64,000 bases of DNA, taken from positions 35,458 through 99,457 of the forward strand of contig JBKPAF010000035.1 in assembly GCA_046726275.1 (NCBI GenBank), given 5' to 3'. The position numbers were made by a program, and so were the translations under genes. Source of the DNA: DASXTW01 sp046726275 (lineage in GTDB: Bacteria; Actinomycetota; UBA4738). A model generated the notes under the pieces. It made no database searches. It was not told the origin of the DNA and worked only from the letters and a program-made list of their open reading frames with translations. Shown here piece after piece: positions 1 through 8,830 of the stretch; within the stretch, counting starts at the first letter, position 1, and every line of letters begins with the position of its first letter.

Positions 1-34
1 AAGAGTTTCGGGCGGTTCGGGAGGCAGGTTCAGG

Positions 35-748
35 TCAGGCCGGCAGGGACGCGAGGCTCGGGCTGCCCATCGCCGGGTCGGGAAGGGCGCGAGGCTGAAG
101 CGACAGGTCGAAGACGTCCTCGAAGCGAGCCGCCACGACCGGCGCCATCTTCTCGATCGTGATGGGCCGTCCGGCCAGCTCGGAGAGCGACGTCACGCCC
201 TGGTCGGTGAGTCCGCAGGGGACGATGGCGTCGTACCACGCCAGGTCCGTGGTGCAGTTGAGGGCGAACCCATGGAGCGTGACGCGGGCACGACTCACTC
301 TCACCCCGATCGCGCAGACCTTGCTGTCGCCGGCCCAGACCCCCGCGTTCGCGGGATTCCTTCCGAGACCCGGTATCCCTGCGTCGGCTCCAGCCCAGAT
401 GACCACCTCTTCGAGCTTGCGAACGTAGGCCGCGACGTCCCTGCCGGGACCGAGGTCGACGATCGGATACCCGACCAGCTGTCCCGGCCCGTGGAAGGTG
501 ACGCTTCCGCCGCGATCCACTATGTGAAACTCGGCCCCGGCCGCCCGCATGGCGTCCTCCGCCCAGACGAGGTGGGTCGGGTCCCAGCGCTTTCCCGCCG
601 TGTAGACCGGGGGGTGCTCGAGCAGGATCAGCGTGTCGGGGATCTCATCGCGGAACCTCCGCTCGGCCAGATCGTGCATCAGGTCATAGACCTGGCCGTA
701 GGGCACCAGGCCGGCCGGCTCAATCAGCCAAGCTGATTCAGCTGCCAC
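35..748 (-). CDS. lipB: Octanoyl-[acyl carrier protein]:protein N-octanoyltransferase LipB
   Basis: Transfers octanoyl groups from acyl carrier protein to lipoyl domains, the first step of lipoate assembly. The 237-residue product shows the LipB signature RGGSVTFHGPGQL near residue 79, the substrate-pocket motif TLHGFALN, the acyl-binding lysine context SKVCAIGVR and the catalytic cysteine in IVPCGL, so it should be active. I chose the GTG at 748, which overlaps the end of the upstream E2 gene by 11 bp. The open frame runs on to 895, but that extension lies wholly inside E2 and lacks family similarity. It is the last gene seen of an lpdA-E2-lipB unit; lipA may follow beyond the left edge (inference). 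The substrate is probably the E2 lipoyl domain encoded next door and perhaps a GcvH elsewhere. Confidence 0.93.
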   Translation of the reverse strand: MAAESAWLIEPAGLVPYGQVYDLMHDLAERRFRDEIPDTLILLEHPPVYTAGKRWDPTHLVWAEDAMRAAGAEFHIVDRGGSVTFHGPGQLVGYPIVDLGPGRDVAAYVRKLEEVVIWAGADAGIPGLGRNPANAGVWAGDSKVCAIGVRVSRARVTLHGFALNCTTDLAWYDAIVPCGLTDQGVTSLSELAGRPITIEKMAPVVAARFEDVFDLSLQPRALPDPAMGSPSLASLPA

Positions 749-2174
749 GAGCCGACAGGCCGACCTCAGGACCGAAGTCCCAGGTCTCGAGGTTCTGCTT
801 GACGCGCCCCAGGAACTGCGCGGCCGTAGCGCCGTCGATGATCCGATGGTCCCAGGACATCGACAGGTACACCATGTGCCGGATGGCGATGGCATCGTCG
901 ATCACCACCGGCCGCTTCTCGATGGCGTCGAAGGCCAGGATGGCGCACTGCGGCGGGTTGATGATCGGCACGCTGATGATCGACCCGAACGGTCCCGGGT
1001 TCGTGATGGTGAACGTTCCGCCCTGGACGTCGTCTGGGACGAGCTTCTTGTTCCTCGCCCGAGTGGCGATGTCGTTGATGGCCCGGGAGAGCCCGACGAT
1101 GTTCATAGTGTCGGCGCCCTTCACCACCGGGACGATCAGGCCGTCCTCCAGAGCGACCGCGATCCCCAGGTTCACGTAGTGCTTCCGGACGAGCTGGTCT
1201 TCTCTGAGCTCTGAGTTCACGTCGGGGAAGGCCAGCAACGCCTCGCACACGGCCCGGGCGACGAACGGCGTGAAGGTGAGGTTCATCCCCTCGCGTTGGC
1301 GAAAGGACTCCTTCGCTGCCTCTCGGGTTCGGTAGACGCTCTCCATGTTGACGTCGACCAGGTTCCAGGCCCGGGCTGTGGTCTGCATGGAGGCGACCAT
1401 GTTGCGGGCGATGGCCTGTCGCATCCGGCTGAGCGGGATCGCTTCCTCTCTGGCCTCCGCGGCGCTGCGAGGGGCGGGTGCGGCCTCACGGGTGGGCGCG
1501 GGCTGAGGCACGGCCTCCAGGCGGGCGGCCGCCGGCGGACGCGCGGGTTCGCCTCCGCCTGACTCGAGGTACGCCATCACGTCCTTCTTGGTGATGCGAC
1601 CCCCCGTTCCCGACCCCGATACCTGGGCGAGGTCGATCTGGTTCTCCTCCGCGAGCCGCCGAACGAGGGGAGAGAGGATCTGGCTTCGAGGGCCACCGCC
1701 GGAAGCCTCGGCCGCAGCGCGGGCTGGAGCCCGGGCCTCCGTCTCTTCTGCCGGCCCGCGGGCGGGCTCCTCCTTGGCGGGCTCTGCCCGGGGTCGTTGC
1801 TCGTCCGGCTTGGGCTCCTGGCTCTCCTTCTGTTCGGCTTCCTCGGCCGCGCGTTCCGCTTCCTCCGGCTCGTCCTCGGCCTTCGGAACCGGCTCGGCTT
1901 CGGCCGCGGCCTTGGCGGGCGCGGCGCTTCCCTGGCCGTCGGTCTCGATCATGGCCAGCTCGGTCCCCACCTGGACGGTTTCCCCCTCCGGCACCTTGAT
2001 CTCGACGAGCGTGCCCGCGATCGGCGAGGGGACCTCGGTGTCCACCTTGTCCGTGGAGATCTCGAACAGGGGCTCGTCCCGTTCGATCTCCTCGCCCTCT
2101 TTCTTCAGCCACTTTGTGATCGTTCCCTCGACGACGGTCTCGCCGAGCTGCGGCATGGTTACCGGGGTGGCCAC
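738..2174 (-). CDS. Dihydrolipoamide acyltransferase (E2) of a 2-oxoacid dehydrogenase complex
   Basis: Core acyltransferase of a pyruvate, 2-oxoglutarate or branched-chain 2-oxoacid dehydrogenase. The 478 residues contain an N-terminal lipoyl domain (about 1-80, lipoyl lysine in EISTDKVDTEVPSP), a long Ala/Glu/Pro-rich linker (about 80-165), a peripheral-subunit-binding domain (about 165-205, SPLVRRLAEENQIDL) and a catalytic domain (about 240-470) with the active-site motif SWDHRIIDG. The GTG start at 2174 follows AAAGGAGGT by 6 nt. It lies 30 bp downstream of lpdA (E3) and overlaps lipB, which attaches its cofactor. No E1 gene is present here, so substrate specificity cannot be assigned; the overall form resembles actinobacterial SucB/BkdC-type proteins. 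Confidence 0.92.
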   Translation of the reverse strand: MATPVTMPQLGETVVEGTITKWLKKEGEEIERDEPLFEISTDKVDTEVPSPIAGTLVEIKVPEGETVQVGTELAMIETDGQGSAAPAKAAAEAEPVPKAEDEPEEAERAAEEAEQKESQEPKPDEQRPRAEPAKEEPARGPAEETEARAPARAAAEASGGGPRSQILSPLVRRLAEENQIDLAQVSGSGTGGRITKKDVMAYLESGGGEPARPPAAARLEAVPQPAPTREAAPAPRSAAEAREEAIPLSRMRQAIARNMVASMQTTARAWNLVDVNMESVYRTREAAKESFRQREGMNLTFTPFVARAVCEALLAFPDVNSELREDQLVRKHYVNLGIAVALEDGLIVPVVKGADTMNIVGLSRAINDIATRARNKKLVPDDVQGGTFTITNPGPFGSIISVPIINPPQCAILAFDAIEKRPVVIDDAIAIRHMVYLSMSWDHRIIDGATAAQFLGRVKQNLETWDFGPEVGLSARGS

Positions 2175-2204
2175 GTCATGACCTCCTTTTCGTCGACGGA
2201 ACCC

Positions 2205-3587
2205 TCACATGGTGTGCAACGGCTTGCCCGTGAGCGAGAGGAAGGCCTCGCCGATTCCCTCGGACAGGGTCGGATGCGGATGGATCAACCGCGCAACGTC
2301 TTCCGGCCACGCTTCCCAGTTGTAGATGAGGGTGGCCTCGGCCACCAGCTCGGTGACGTGCGGCCCCACCATGTGAACGCCGAGCACGGGGCCGTCCTTC
2401 TCGGCCACCACCTTCACGATGCCTCCCTCGCCCACGATGTTGGCCTTGGCCAGCACCTGGAAGTTGAACTTCGTGGTGACCACTTCGTGGCCCCGCTCCT
2501 TGGCCTGGGCTTCGGTCAGTCCAACCGAGGAGATCTCCGGGGCGGAGAACGTGACCCGGGGGATCCCCGCGTAGTCGATCTCCGGGGCCTCCTGGCCGGC
2601 GATGCGCTCGGCCACGGCGATCCCCTCCAGGAACGAGGAGTGGGCGAGCTGGAGGGGAGTTGCGGCGACGTCTCCTACCGCCCACACGTGGGGGGCCGCC
2701 GTTTGCAGCGCGGAGTCCACCTTGACGTAGCCCCGGTCGAGTTGGACCCCGGCCTCCTCGTATCCCAGCCCGTCACTGATCGGTCCGCGCCCCACGGCCA
2801 CCAGGCAGAGCTCGGCGTTCACCGTCTGGGCATCCTTCCCCTCGGCCTGGTAGGTAACCTCCACGTGGTCGCCGGCGTCCTTGACTTCCTGGACCTTCAC
2901 CCCGGGAAAGGCGGCGATCCCGCGCTTCTTGAAGGCCCTGGCCGCCTCCTTCGAGATGTCCTCGTCCTCCAGCGGGGCGACGCGAGGGAGCGCCTCCAGG
3001 ACGGTCACGTCGGTGCCGAACGCGTTGTACACGGTGGCGAACTCCAGGCCGATGGCCCCCGCCCCGATGATCACCATCGACTCGGGCACGTGATCGAGCA
3101 CCAACGCCTGATCGCTCGTGATGACCCTCTCGGAGATCTCCATTCCGGGAAGCAGTCGCGGATACGAGCCCGTGGCGAGCACGACGTCGGGAGCGGAGAC
3201 CGTTCGCCCATCGACCTCGACGGATGGGCCACCGGCGAGCTTCCCGGTGCCCTGGATAACGTCGATCTTTCGAGCCTTGATCAGCCCCGTCAGCCCGGAG
3301 ACCTTCTTGTCCACGACGTGCTGCTCGGTCTCGATGACCTTTCCCCAGTCGGCCTGGCCGGAGGCCTTGATGCCCCACTCCTCGGACCGGTTGATGTGAT
3401 CCATGACCGAGGCGGATTCGAGCAGGGCCTTGGATGGGATGCACCCGCGGAGCAGACAGGTGCCTCCCAGGCGGTCGGCCTTCTCGACCAGGGCGACCCT
3501 CTTCCCGAGGACGGCGGCCCGCAGAGCCGTGGCGTAACCGCCTGTCCCCGAGCCCAGCACGACCAGGTCGTAGGTGTCCTCCGGCAC
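2205..3587 (-). CDS. lpdA: Dihydrolipoamide dehydrogenase (E3)
   Basis: FAD flavoprotein that reoxidises dihydrolipoamide with NAD+. The 460-residue product has the N-terminal dinucleotide fold VVLGSGTGGYATA, the redox-active disulfide motif GGTCLLRGCIPSKALL (about residues 37-52), a second NAD-binding fold VIIGAGAIGLEFATVY, the FAD-contacting segment VWAVGDVAATPLQLAH and the C-terminal catalytic base motif HPHPTLSEGI. I chose the GTG at 3587, preceded by GAAAGGA, because the product then begins a few residues before the Rossmann motif and matches the usual length; the open frame extends to 3704. The gene starts divergently from gcvT and can serve both the E2 complex and the glycine cleavage system. 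Confidence 0.95.
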   Translation of the reverse strand: MPEDTYDLVVLGSGTGGYATALRAAVLGKRVALVEKADRLGGTCLLRGCIPSKALLESASVMDHINRSEEWGIKASGQADWGKVIETEQHVVDKKVSGLTGLIKARKIDVIQGTGKLAGGPSVEVDGRTVSAPDVVLATGSYPRLLPGMEISERVITSDQALVLDHVPESMVIIGAGAIGLEFATVYNAFGTDVTVLEALPRVAPLEDEDISKEAARAFKKRGIAAFPGVKVQEVKDAGDHVEVTYQAEGKDAQTVNAELCLVAVGRGPISDGLGYEEAGVQLDRGYVKVDSALQTAAPHVWAVGDVAATPLQLAHSSFLEGIAVAERIAGQEAPEIDYAGIPRVTFSAPEISSVGLTEAQAKERGHEVVTTKFNFQVLAKANIVGEGGIVKVVAEKDGPVLGVHMVGPHVTELVAEATLIYNWEAWPEDVARLIHPHPTLSEGIGEAFLSLTGKPLHTM

Positions 3588-3683
3588 GGCGAATCCTTTC
3601 TCTCCCGTGAAACCGACGGCTCTCGCGTCGAAATGAGCTCTCGGCGGCCGTACAGGCATACTACCGCCGGTGGAGATGACCGA

Positions 3684-4787
3684 ATGATGGATCCCGATGG
3701 CCACACACTGCGGACTCCGTTGGAATCAGAGCACCGATCGCTCGGTGCCCACATGGCGCCGTTCGCTGGCTGGCTCATGCCCATCGAGTACGCGGGCACC
3801 CTCGCCGAGCATCGGGCGGTTCGGGAGAAGGTCGGGCTGTTCGACCTGACCCATCTGGGCAAGGTGATGGTGGAGGGGAACGATGCTCTGAACCTCCTTC
3901 AGCGGGTGTTCACCAACGACCTCCCTCGTGTGGAGGTCGGTGGGGCGCAGTACAACATGCTGCTGAACGAGCGCGGAGGGATCGTCGACGACCTCATCGT
4001 CTACCGGATCGGTACTCACCGGTACCTGGTCGTCCCCAACGCGGCGAACACCGAGACGGTGCACCGGGTGCTGCTCGAACGAGCCGCTCCGGGGGTCGAC
4101 GTGGTTCTTCGGGCAGACCTGTGCCTCCTGGCCCCGCAGGGTCCAAGCTCCTTCGATGTCTTGGCCGAGGTGTTCCCGGCTGCGACGTCACTGGAGTACA
4201 TGCACGGTGAGGAGATGACCTATCGCGATCACCCGGTGGTCGTCTCCCGATCCGGCTACACGGGGGAACCGGGGTTCGAGCTGTTCGTTCCGGAGACCCT
4301 CGCGGTGGACCTCTGGCGCGAGCTGCTCCGGCTGGGCGGTCCGATGGGCATCCAGCCCATCGGACTCGGGGCCCGAGACACGCTGCGCCTGGAGATGGGG
4401 TACCCCCTGCACGGCAGCGACATCTCCGAGGAACGGACGCCGCTCGAGGCCGGGCTCTCCTGGGCGGTGTCGTTCGACAAGGGCTTCATCGGACGGGAGG
4501 CGCTGGTCCGGCAGAAGGAGGAAGGGATTCCGTCCAGGCTGTGGGGCCTGAGGATGAAGGACCGGCCGATCCCGAGACCGCACTATCGCGTTCTCGTGGG
4601 CGACGAACAGGTGGGGGAGACCACCAGCGGGACCTTCTCTCCCAGCCTGAAGGTGGGGATCGCGATGGCCTATCTCTCTCCGCGCGAACGCTTCAAGCCC
4701 GGCGATGAGGTCGAGGTGGATGTGCGCGGGAAGCGAGGAACGGCCGAGGTGGTAAAGCCGCCCTTCGTTCGGTCCTCCCCGAGGTAG
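3684..4787 (+). CDS. gcvT: Aminomethyltransferase (glycine cleavage T protein)
   Basis: Transfers the methylene group from the aminomethyl-lipoyl H protein to tetrahydrofolate. The 367-residue length is usual. Family motifs include FDLTHLGKV near residue 50, the GGIVDDLIVYR segment, SRSGYTGEPGFELFVP, GLGARDTLRLEMGYPLHG and the C-terminal GFIGREAL region. The ATG at 3684 follows a GGAG at 3672-3675 with good spacing; a second ATG at 3687 is possible. It is divergent from lpdA, whose product reoxidises the same lipoyl carrier. No gcvH or gcvP lies nearby. A folate-binding YgfZ-like role is less likely because the full GcvT catalytic region is present. Confidence 0.9.
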   Translation: MMDPDGHTLRTPLESEHRSLGAHMAPFAGWLMPIEYAGTLAEHRAVREKVGLFDLTHLGKVMVEGNDALNLLQRVFTNDLPRVEVGGAQYNMLLNERGGIVDDLIVYRIGTHRYLVVPNAANTETVHRVLLERAAPGVDVVLRADLCLLAPQGPSSFDVLAEVFPAATSLEYMHGEEMTYRDHPVVVSRSGYTGEPGFELFVPETLAVDLWRELLRLGGPMGIQPIGLGARDTLRLEMGYPLHGSDISEERTPLEAGLSWAVSFDKGFIGREALVRQKEEGIPSRLWGLRMKDRPIPRPHYRVLVGDEQVGETTSGTFSPSLKVGIAMAYLSPRERFKPGDEVEVDVRGKRGTAEVVKPPFVRSSPR

Positions 4788-4788
4788 C

Positions 4789-5202
4789 TCACCTCCCGGT
4801 GGCTGGCAGCTCGTCGCGGATGGCCCGCACCCATTCGTCCACCTCCTCCGTGTACACGGCGTTGGAACGGGTGAGGTACGTGGCCACTGCTGTCCGGGGG
4901 TTCGGCAGGCCCGAGGAGTACTTGTCCGGCGGCTTCACGAAATAGAAGAACAGGACCTCCGGGATTCCCGGCGTGTGGACGCGGAGCTCGATCACCGGAC
5001 TGTGCCGCGGCCGGCTGACCTTTTCGATGTGGGCTCCGGCGATGACCGTCTCGCCGAGGAGCTCCATGGCCGTCCCGGCGAGCTCCGGCCGGAAGATCAA
5101 CCGGGTGGATTCGAGGATCAAGGTCCCCCGCACTCCACCCTGGCCGGTTGACCGATGCACCATCCATACGGTCGACGGCTCCGGCGCCATGCAGTCAACC
5201 AT
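4789..5202 (-). CDS. Small hypothetical protein, possible PH/GRAM-like fold
   Basis: The 137-residue product is soluble, with no signal peptide or membrane segment. The strand-rich pattern (GTLILESTRLIFRPEL, then VIELRVHTPGIPEVLFFYF) and the C-terminal helix around VDEWVRAIRDEL resemble PH/GRAM-like domains, but I do not recognise a named family. I chose the ATG at 5202 because the frame upstream (to 5334) is arginine-rich and out of character; an ATG at 5190 is also possible. The gene converges on gcvT with a 1-bp gap between the stop codons. Its role is unknown. Confidence 0.6.
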   Translation of the reverse strand: MVDCMAPEPSTVWMVHRSTGQGGVRGTLILESTRLIFRPELAGTAMELLGETVIAGAHIEKVSRPRHSPVIELRVHTPGIPEVLFFYFVKPPDKYSSGLPNPRTAVATYLTRSNAVYTEEVDEWVRAIRDELPATGR

Positions 5203-5291
5203 AGCTCGGGTTGGCCCGTAGGTCTCGCGCAGGTGAGCTGCGGGTGCCCTGGCCGGTACCCGCGGCCCCCACTTACGTTTCGGATCGGTCT

Positions 5292-5973
5292 CTATTTGCC
5301 TGAGGGCGGAGGTGCGCCTTCCTGGAAAGGCCACCCTTGGATGGAGCCATCGACCAGCTCACAGTTCTCGACGTCGCTGTTCGCCCACTCTGTAGCGATG
5401 GAGGCGACTCGGTCCTTCTGCTGGTCGTGCTCGGGCACGTCGTACCGCGAGTAGATCATGGAGGGTGCCCCCCGGCGGATGGTAGCTGCCGATGGTGAAG
5501 ATGAATGCGCCGTCCGCGTTCTGGGCGATGTCGACTCGAGTCGGCGGCCGTTCGTGGGACGGGGGTGGCTCCGGAACTTGCCAAGCCCGGGGGTTGCAGA
5601 GCTTCCCCGGAGGGAGGAAGTGCACCGCCGCCGGCACCCCAGCGTCCTCGAGCTTCTGCTCGAGACCATCGGCGTCCTCGATGGAGTTGATCTGGACGGT
5701 CACGGATCCATCCTGGTTCTCCGTGACGGCATACGCCGGGCTGCGACCGTTCTCCCCCCCGAGGGCCGGGAGCACGATGGCGAGCATCAGAGCCAGAGCC
5801 GCAGCGATTCCGATCAAAGCGGAAACGCGCCGCTTCACGTTGGAGCGGCGCAGGGCGGCACGCGAAGCCAGCCTCGAATGCGCGGGCACGCCCGATTGCG
5901 CCACCACGACGCGCTTGAGCTCGGTGAGCAACCGCTCCTCGAATCCCTTCCGGGGACGCTGGTCCTGGGTCAT
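5292..5973 (-). pseudogene. Membrane-anchored anti-sigma-like protein, frameshifted
   Basis: The first frame begins at the ATG at 5973 with a cytoplasmic region of about 50 residues, one membrane span (LIGIAAALALMLAIVLPAL, about residues 52-71) and an extracytoplasmic domain. At a run of six C on the plus strand (5468-5473) the frame shifts. Upstream of the run the protein-like reading continues to PDGAFIF-type residues and YHPP; downstream it continues in another frame as GAPSMIYSRYDVPEHD and onward to a natural stop at 5292. Removing one base of the run restores a single ORF. The start overlaps the stop of the upstream sigma-like gene by 4 bp, an arrangement typical of anti-sigma partners, but no zinc-binding HxxxCxxC motif is visible. 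Either a real mutation or a homopolymer sequencing error fits. Confidence 0.65.
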
Positions 5974-6427
5974 GGGGATGCCTCCTTCATGGCGATCCGT
6001 TTGGGCAGATCCATCAGCCCAGCTATGGGCTGAGCGAGCTGGTTGCGGAGCAGCTGCCGGGCCCTGTGCAAGCGGAGGCGGGCGGCAGCCTGGCTCACAC
6101 CGATCAGCCTGGCGGCGTCACGGACGGCGAGGCCATCCAGGGCCACCAGCTCGAACAGGTCGCGGTCCTCGTTGGACAGCCGGCCCATCGCCTCGTAGAG
6201 CCGGCGTGCTCGGGCCTCGGCGTCGATCCGCTCCACAGATCGGCGAGATCGTCGGCGTCGACGAGGGCTCGTCCCGAGATCCGGCTCGCAGCCGCCAGGT
6301 GCGGATCGTCGACCCGGCGGACAACGAACCGCTGCACCGCATCCACGTGCCGGAGATAGAACCCCTCGAACGCGACCGGGTCGGACGCGATCTGCGCCAC
6401 GTCGCCGTTGGCCGATGGACCTTTCAC
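5970..6427 (-). pseudogene. ECF-type sigma factor remnant, frameshifted and internally deleted
   Basis: The GTG at 6427, with GAGGAGG upstream, opens a frame with a recognisable sigma region 2 start (DPVAFEGFYLRHVDAVQRF, then VRRVDDPHLAA). It then jumps directly to linker-like sequence (SRISGRALVDADDLADL), so about 40 residues covering the usual -10-recognition part of region 2 seem to be missing (inference from family length). Near 6240 the frame shifts: the region 4 helix-turn-helix continues in a different frame as VERIDAEARARRLYEAMGRL, then LVALDGLAVRDAARLIGVSQ, to the stop at 5970. Adding one base near 6242 would join them. The total span equals about 152 codons, whereas ECF factors of this type are usually near 190. 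It was probably the partner of the downstream membrane protein, which is also broken. Confidence 0.7.
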
Positions 6428-6530
6428 CGCAAGCCTCCTCGTGCTCCTGCTGGCACTCTTTCTTGGGCGAAGAGGCCCGATGCGTTACGGCTGGGGACAG
6501 CGGGGGCCGGCGATGAGAGGTCTTGGCCTG

Positions 6531-7877
6531 CTACTGACCGGCGAGGTATCCGAGGAACAGGGCCTCGGCGAGGCAGGACTTCTCCAGGTCACCCAAGTCG
6601 ACGCTCTCGTCCTCTGAGTGGGCGTTGCACTTGGGATCGGCGGCTCCGGTGAGCATCAGAGTCGCCTGTGGGAACTGCCGTGCGAACTCCGCGACGAACG
6701 GGATGGAACCCCCCGCTCCCATCAGGACGGGCTCCCTGCCGAAGGCATCGGTCATGGCCCGGCGCATGGCCTCGTAGGCGGCCCCCTCCGCGTCGATCGC
6801 GAACGGTGAGCCCGAGGCCTCCTGGGTGATCTTCACCTCTGCCCCCCAGGGCACGTTCGACTCCAGGTGCTTGACCAGCGCGGCCATGGCGTCCTCGGGG
6901 TCCTGGCCCGGGGGGATGCGCATGCTCACCTTCGCCCGGGCGAACGGGACGAGCTGGTTTGAAGCTTCGGGCGTCCGGGGCGCATCGAGACCCAGTACCG
7001 AGATGGCCGGCTTCGTCCACATCCGCTCGGTCAGGTTGCCGTCTCCGATGAGCCTGACCCCGGGCCGAACGCCAGCCCATTCCCTCAGCTCATTCTCCGA
7101 TAGGTCCAGTGGGTCCGCCGGCCCGGAGGCCAGTCCCGCCACGGCCACGTTGCCCTTGTCGTCGTGGAGGGAGGCAAGGGTCCGACAGAGCGAGGTCAAG
7201 GCGTCGGGGATGGCGCCGCCGTACTCACCGCTGTGGACGGCGTGATCGAGCGTCCGGACCTCGACGAAGCAGGCCACGATCCCGCGGAGAGAGATGGTCA
7301 ACGCCGGCTCGCCCGTCCTCCAGTTCCCGGAGTCGGCCAGGATGACCGCGTCGGCCTTGAGGAGATCGCCGTAGTTCGAGAGGAACGCGCCCAGGTGTTC
7401 CGAGCTGGATTCTTCCTCGCCCTCGACGAACACCGTGACGCCGACGGGAGGTCGTCCGTCCCACGCCCGCATGGCCGCCGCGTGCATCACGATGCCGGCC
7501 TTGTCGTCCGATGAGCCTCTGCCGTACAGGCGTCCATTCCGTTCGACCGGCTCGAACGGGGGAGAGGACCATAGGTCCTCCGGCCCCTGTGGCTGGACGT
7601 CGTGATGCGCATAGAGAAGGACGGTCGGAGCGCCGTCGTGGGCGCCCACCCGCCCCAGGACCGCCGGGTGGGCGCCTTCGACTTCGAGCAGGCGGGTCTC
7701 CATCCCACATGCCTGGAGGATCTCCTCGGTCGCCATCGCGGAACGGCGAACCTGCTCGGGGTCGAAGTCGGGAAAGCTCACCGAGGGGATCCGAACGAGC
7801 CGCTCCAGCTCGGTCCGGATCGTCGGCATGAGATCGGAGATCTTCTTCTGGATGGATTCGAACGCGACATCGCTCAC
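6531..7877 (-). CDS. M20 family metallopeptidase (dipeptidase-like)
   Basis: Cytosolic zinc-dependent dipeptidase or deacylase of the M20/ArgE/DapE group, 448 residues. Metal-binding motifs are in order: LLYAHHDVQPQ (about residue 86), GRGSSDDKAG (about 118), VEGEEESSS (about 151), ILADSGNW (about 176), the dimerisation-domain histidine in AVHSGEYGG, and the C-terminal histidine in KCNAHSEDESVDL. It is close to the subgroup annotated as dipeptidase or cytosolic non-specific dipeptidase. The GTG at 7877 lies 8 nt after a TAGGCT hexamer with no Shine-Dalgarno sequence, suggesting a leaderless mRNA. Exact substrate unknown. Confidence 0.88.
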   Translation of the reverse strand: MSDVAFESIQKKISDLMPTIRTELERLVRIPSVSFPDFDPEQVRRSAMATEEILQACGMETRLLEVEGAHPAVLGRVGAHDGAPTVLLYAHHDVQPQGPEDLWSSPPFEPVERNGRLYGRGSSDDKAGIVMHAAAMRAWDGRPPVGVTVFVEGEEESSSEHLGAFLSNYGDLLKADAVILADSGNWRTGEPALTISLRGIVACFVEVRTLDHAVHSGEYGGAIPDALTSLCRTLASLHDDKGNVAVAGLASGPADPLDLSENELREWAGVRPGVRLIGDGNLTERMWTKPAISVLGLDAPRTPEASNQLVPFARAKVSMRIPPGQDPEDAMAALVKHLESNVPWGAEVKITQEASGSPFAIDAEGAAYEAMRRAMTDAFGREPVLMGAGGSIPFVAEFARQFPQATLMLTGAADPKCNAHSEDESVDLGDLEKSCLAEALFLGYLAGQ

Positions 7878-7885
7878 GGTGGTGA

Positions 7886-7891
7886 AGCCTA
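7886..7891 (-). promoter_or_regulatory. Predicted -10 element (TAGGCT) of the M20 peptidase gene
   Basis: The TAGGCT hexamer ends 8 nt before the GTG start; the spacer is pyrimidine-rich and has no Shine-Dalgarno sequence. It fits the leaderless pattern seen throughout the window. Confidence 0.45.
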
Positions 7892-7926
7892 CACGGTCAC
7901 CGATGCTCCTCGCGGGGCCGGCGGCT

Positions 7927-8784
7927 TCAGGAGATCTCGATCGGGGTACCGAGGGGAAGGATCTTGACCAACGCTCGGATGTCCCGGTTGTGCAGCCGGA
8001 TGCAACCGTGGCTGCTCCGCTTTCCTACCGATCCGGGGTCGTTGGTGCCATGGAGGCCGATGATGCCGCCGAGCTTCCAGGACCGCAGAACCTCGGAGTA
8101 CCCGGACAGGCCGTACGCGTAGGGGCCATAGACGGATCCTTGATCAGGGATCTTGAATAGCGAGGTCAGGTAGAAGCGCCCCACCGGAGTCGGTGTCGAT
8201 CCGGTCCCGATTCCCACTCGAAACGTCCTGGCCACGGCGCAACCTCGATGTAGCTGGAGCCTGAACCGCCGGCGATCAAGCGTCAGACGATACGGCGTCG
8301 CGCTCACCGTGAGGTCCTTGCCCCGGATGAATCCGGTCTCCCCGTTCGGACGAACGGGGAGGAGGGCCCGGAACCATGGCTCGCCGTCCGAGCCGAGAAC
8401 CTGCTTCTGGAGCAGGAACACCTGAGGCACGCCCAGAGGCGAGATGCGGGCGAACGTGTGGATCGGCCGGGAAGCGGAACTCGGAGACACTCGGGCGACG
8501 GCCCGCTTCGCGGCCTGCGTTCCGACCAGGGATTCCCGGGCGCACGGCCGGATCGGCGGCTCCGGCCGCGGACCGGGTGATTCCATGAGCCCGGAGGAGG
8601 GCGCTCCCGAGGAAGACACGACGCTGTCGCGTTCGGGACCTTTCCAGCCCCCGACCATCGGGGCCAGGACCAGCGCCGCGATCAGCAGGAGAGCGGCCGA
8701 AAGACCGAGGTCGAGCCACCTGGAGCGACGTCTCGGACTGGGTGCCGGGCTCGGCGAGGGGCCCTCGCTGGAACTGCCCGGCAC
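7927..8784 (-). CDS. L,D-transpeptidase (YkuD domain), membrane-anchored
   Basis: Forms 3-3 peptidoglycan crosslinks or attaches proteins to the wall, outside the membrane. The 285-residue product has a short Pro/Ser/Arg-rich cytoplasmic leader, one N-terminal membrane segment (SAALLLIAALVLAPMVGG, about residues 28-46), a low-complexity stretch, an SH3-like region (about 95-150) and a C-terminal YkuD domain with the catalytic motif SSHGCIRLHNRDI and the upstream histidine in IGLHGTNDP. The GTG start at 8784 follows an AAGGA. It lies between the peptidase and a secreted protein, all on the minus strand. Confidence 0.9.
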   Translation of the reverse strand: MPGSSSEGPSPSPAPSPRRRSRWLDLGLSAALLLIAALVLAPMVGGWKGPERDSVVSSSGAPSSGLMESPGPRPEPPIRPCARESLVGTQAAKRAVARVSPSSASRPIHTFARISPLGVPQVFLLQKQVLGSDGEPWFRALLPVRPNGETGFIRGKDLTVSATPYRLTLDRRRFRLQLHRGCAVARTFRVGIGTGSTPTPVGRFYLTSLFKIPDQGSVYGPYAYGLSGYSEVLRSWKLGGIIGLHGTNDPGSVGKRSSHGCIRLHNRDIRALVKILPLGTPIEIS

Positions 8785-8830
8785 CCTGTCCTTGAAGATC
8801 GCTTCACCTCATCCGGTCTTTGGGTGAGTC

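Noticed and set aside
1797..3683. Long plus-strand frame joined to gcvT (start at 1797)
   Set aside because: It lies opposite E2 and LpdA and has no family-like sequence before 3684; GcvT begins at the ATG 3684.
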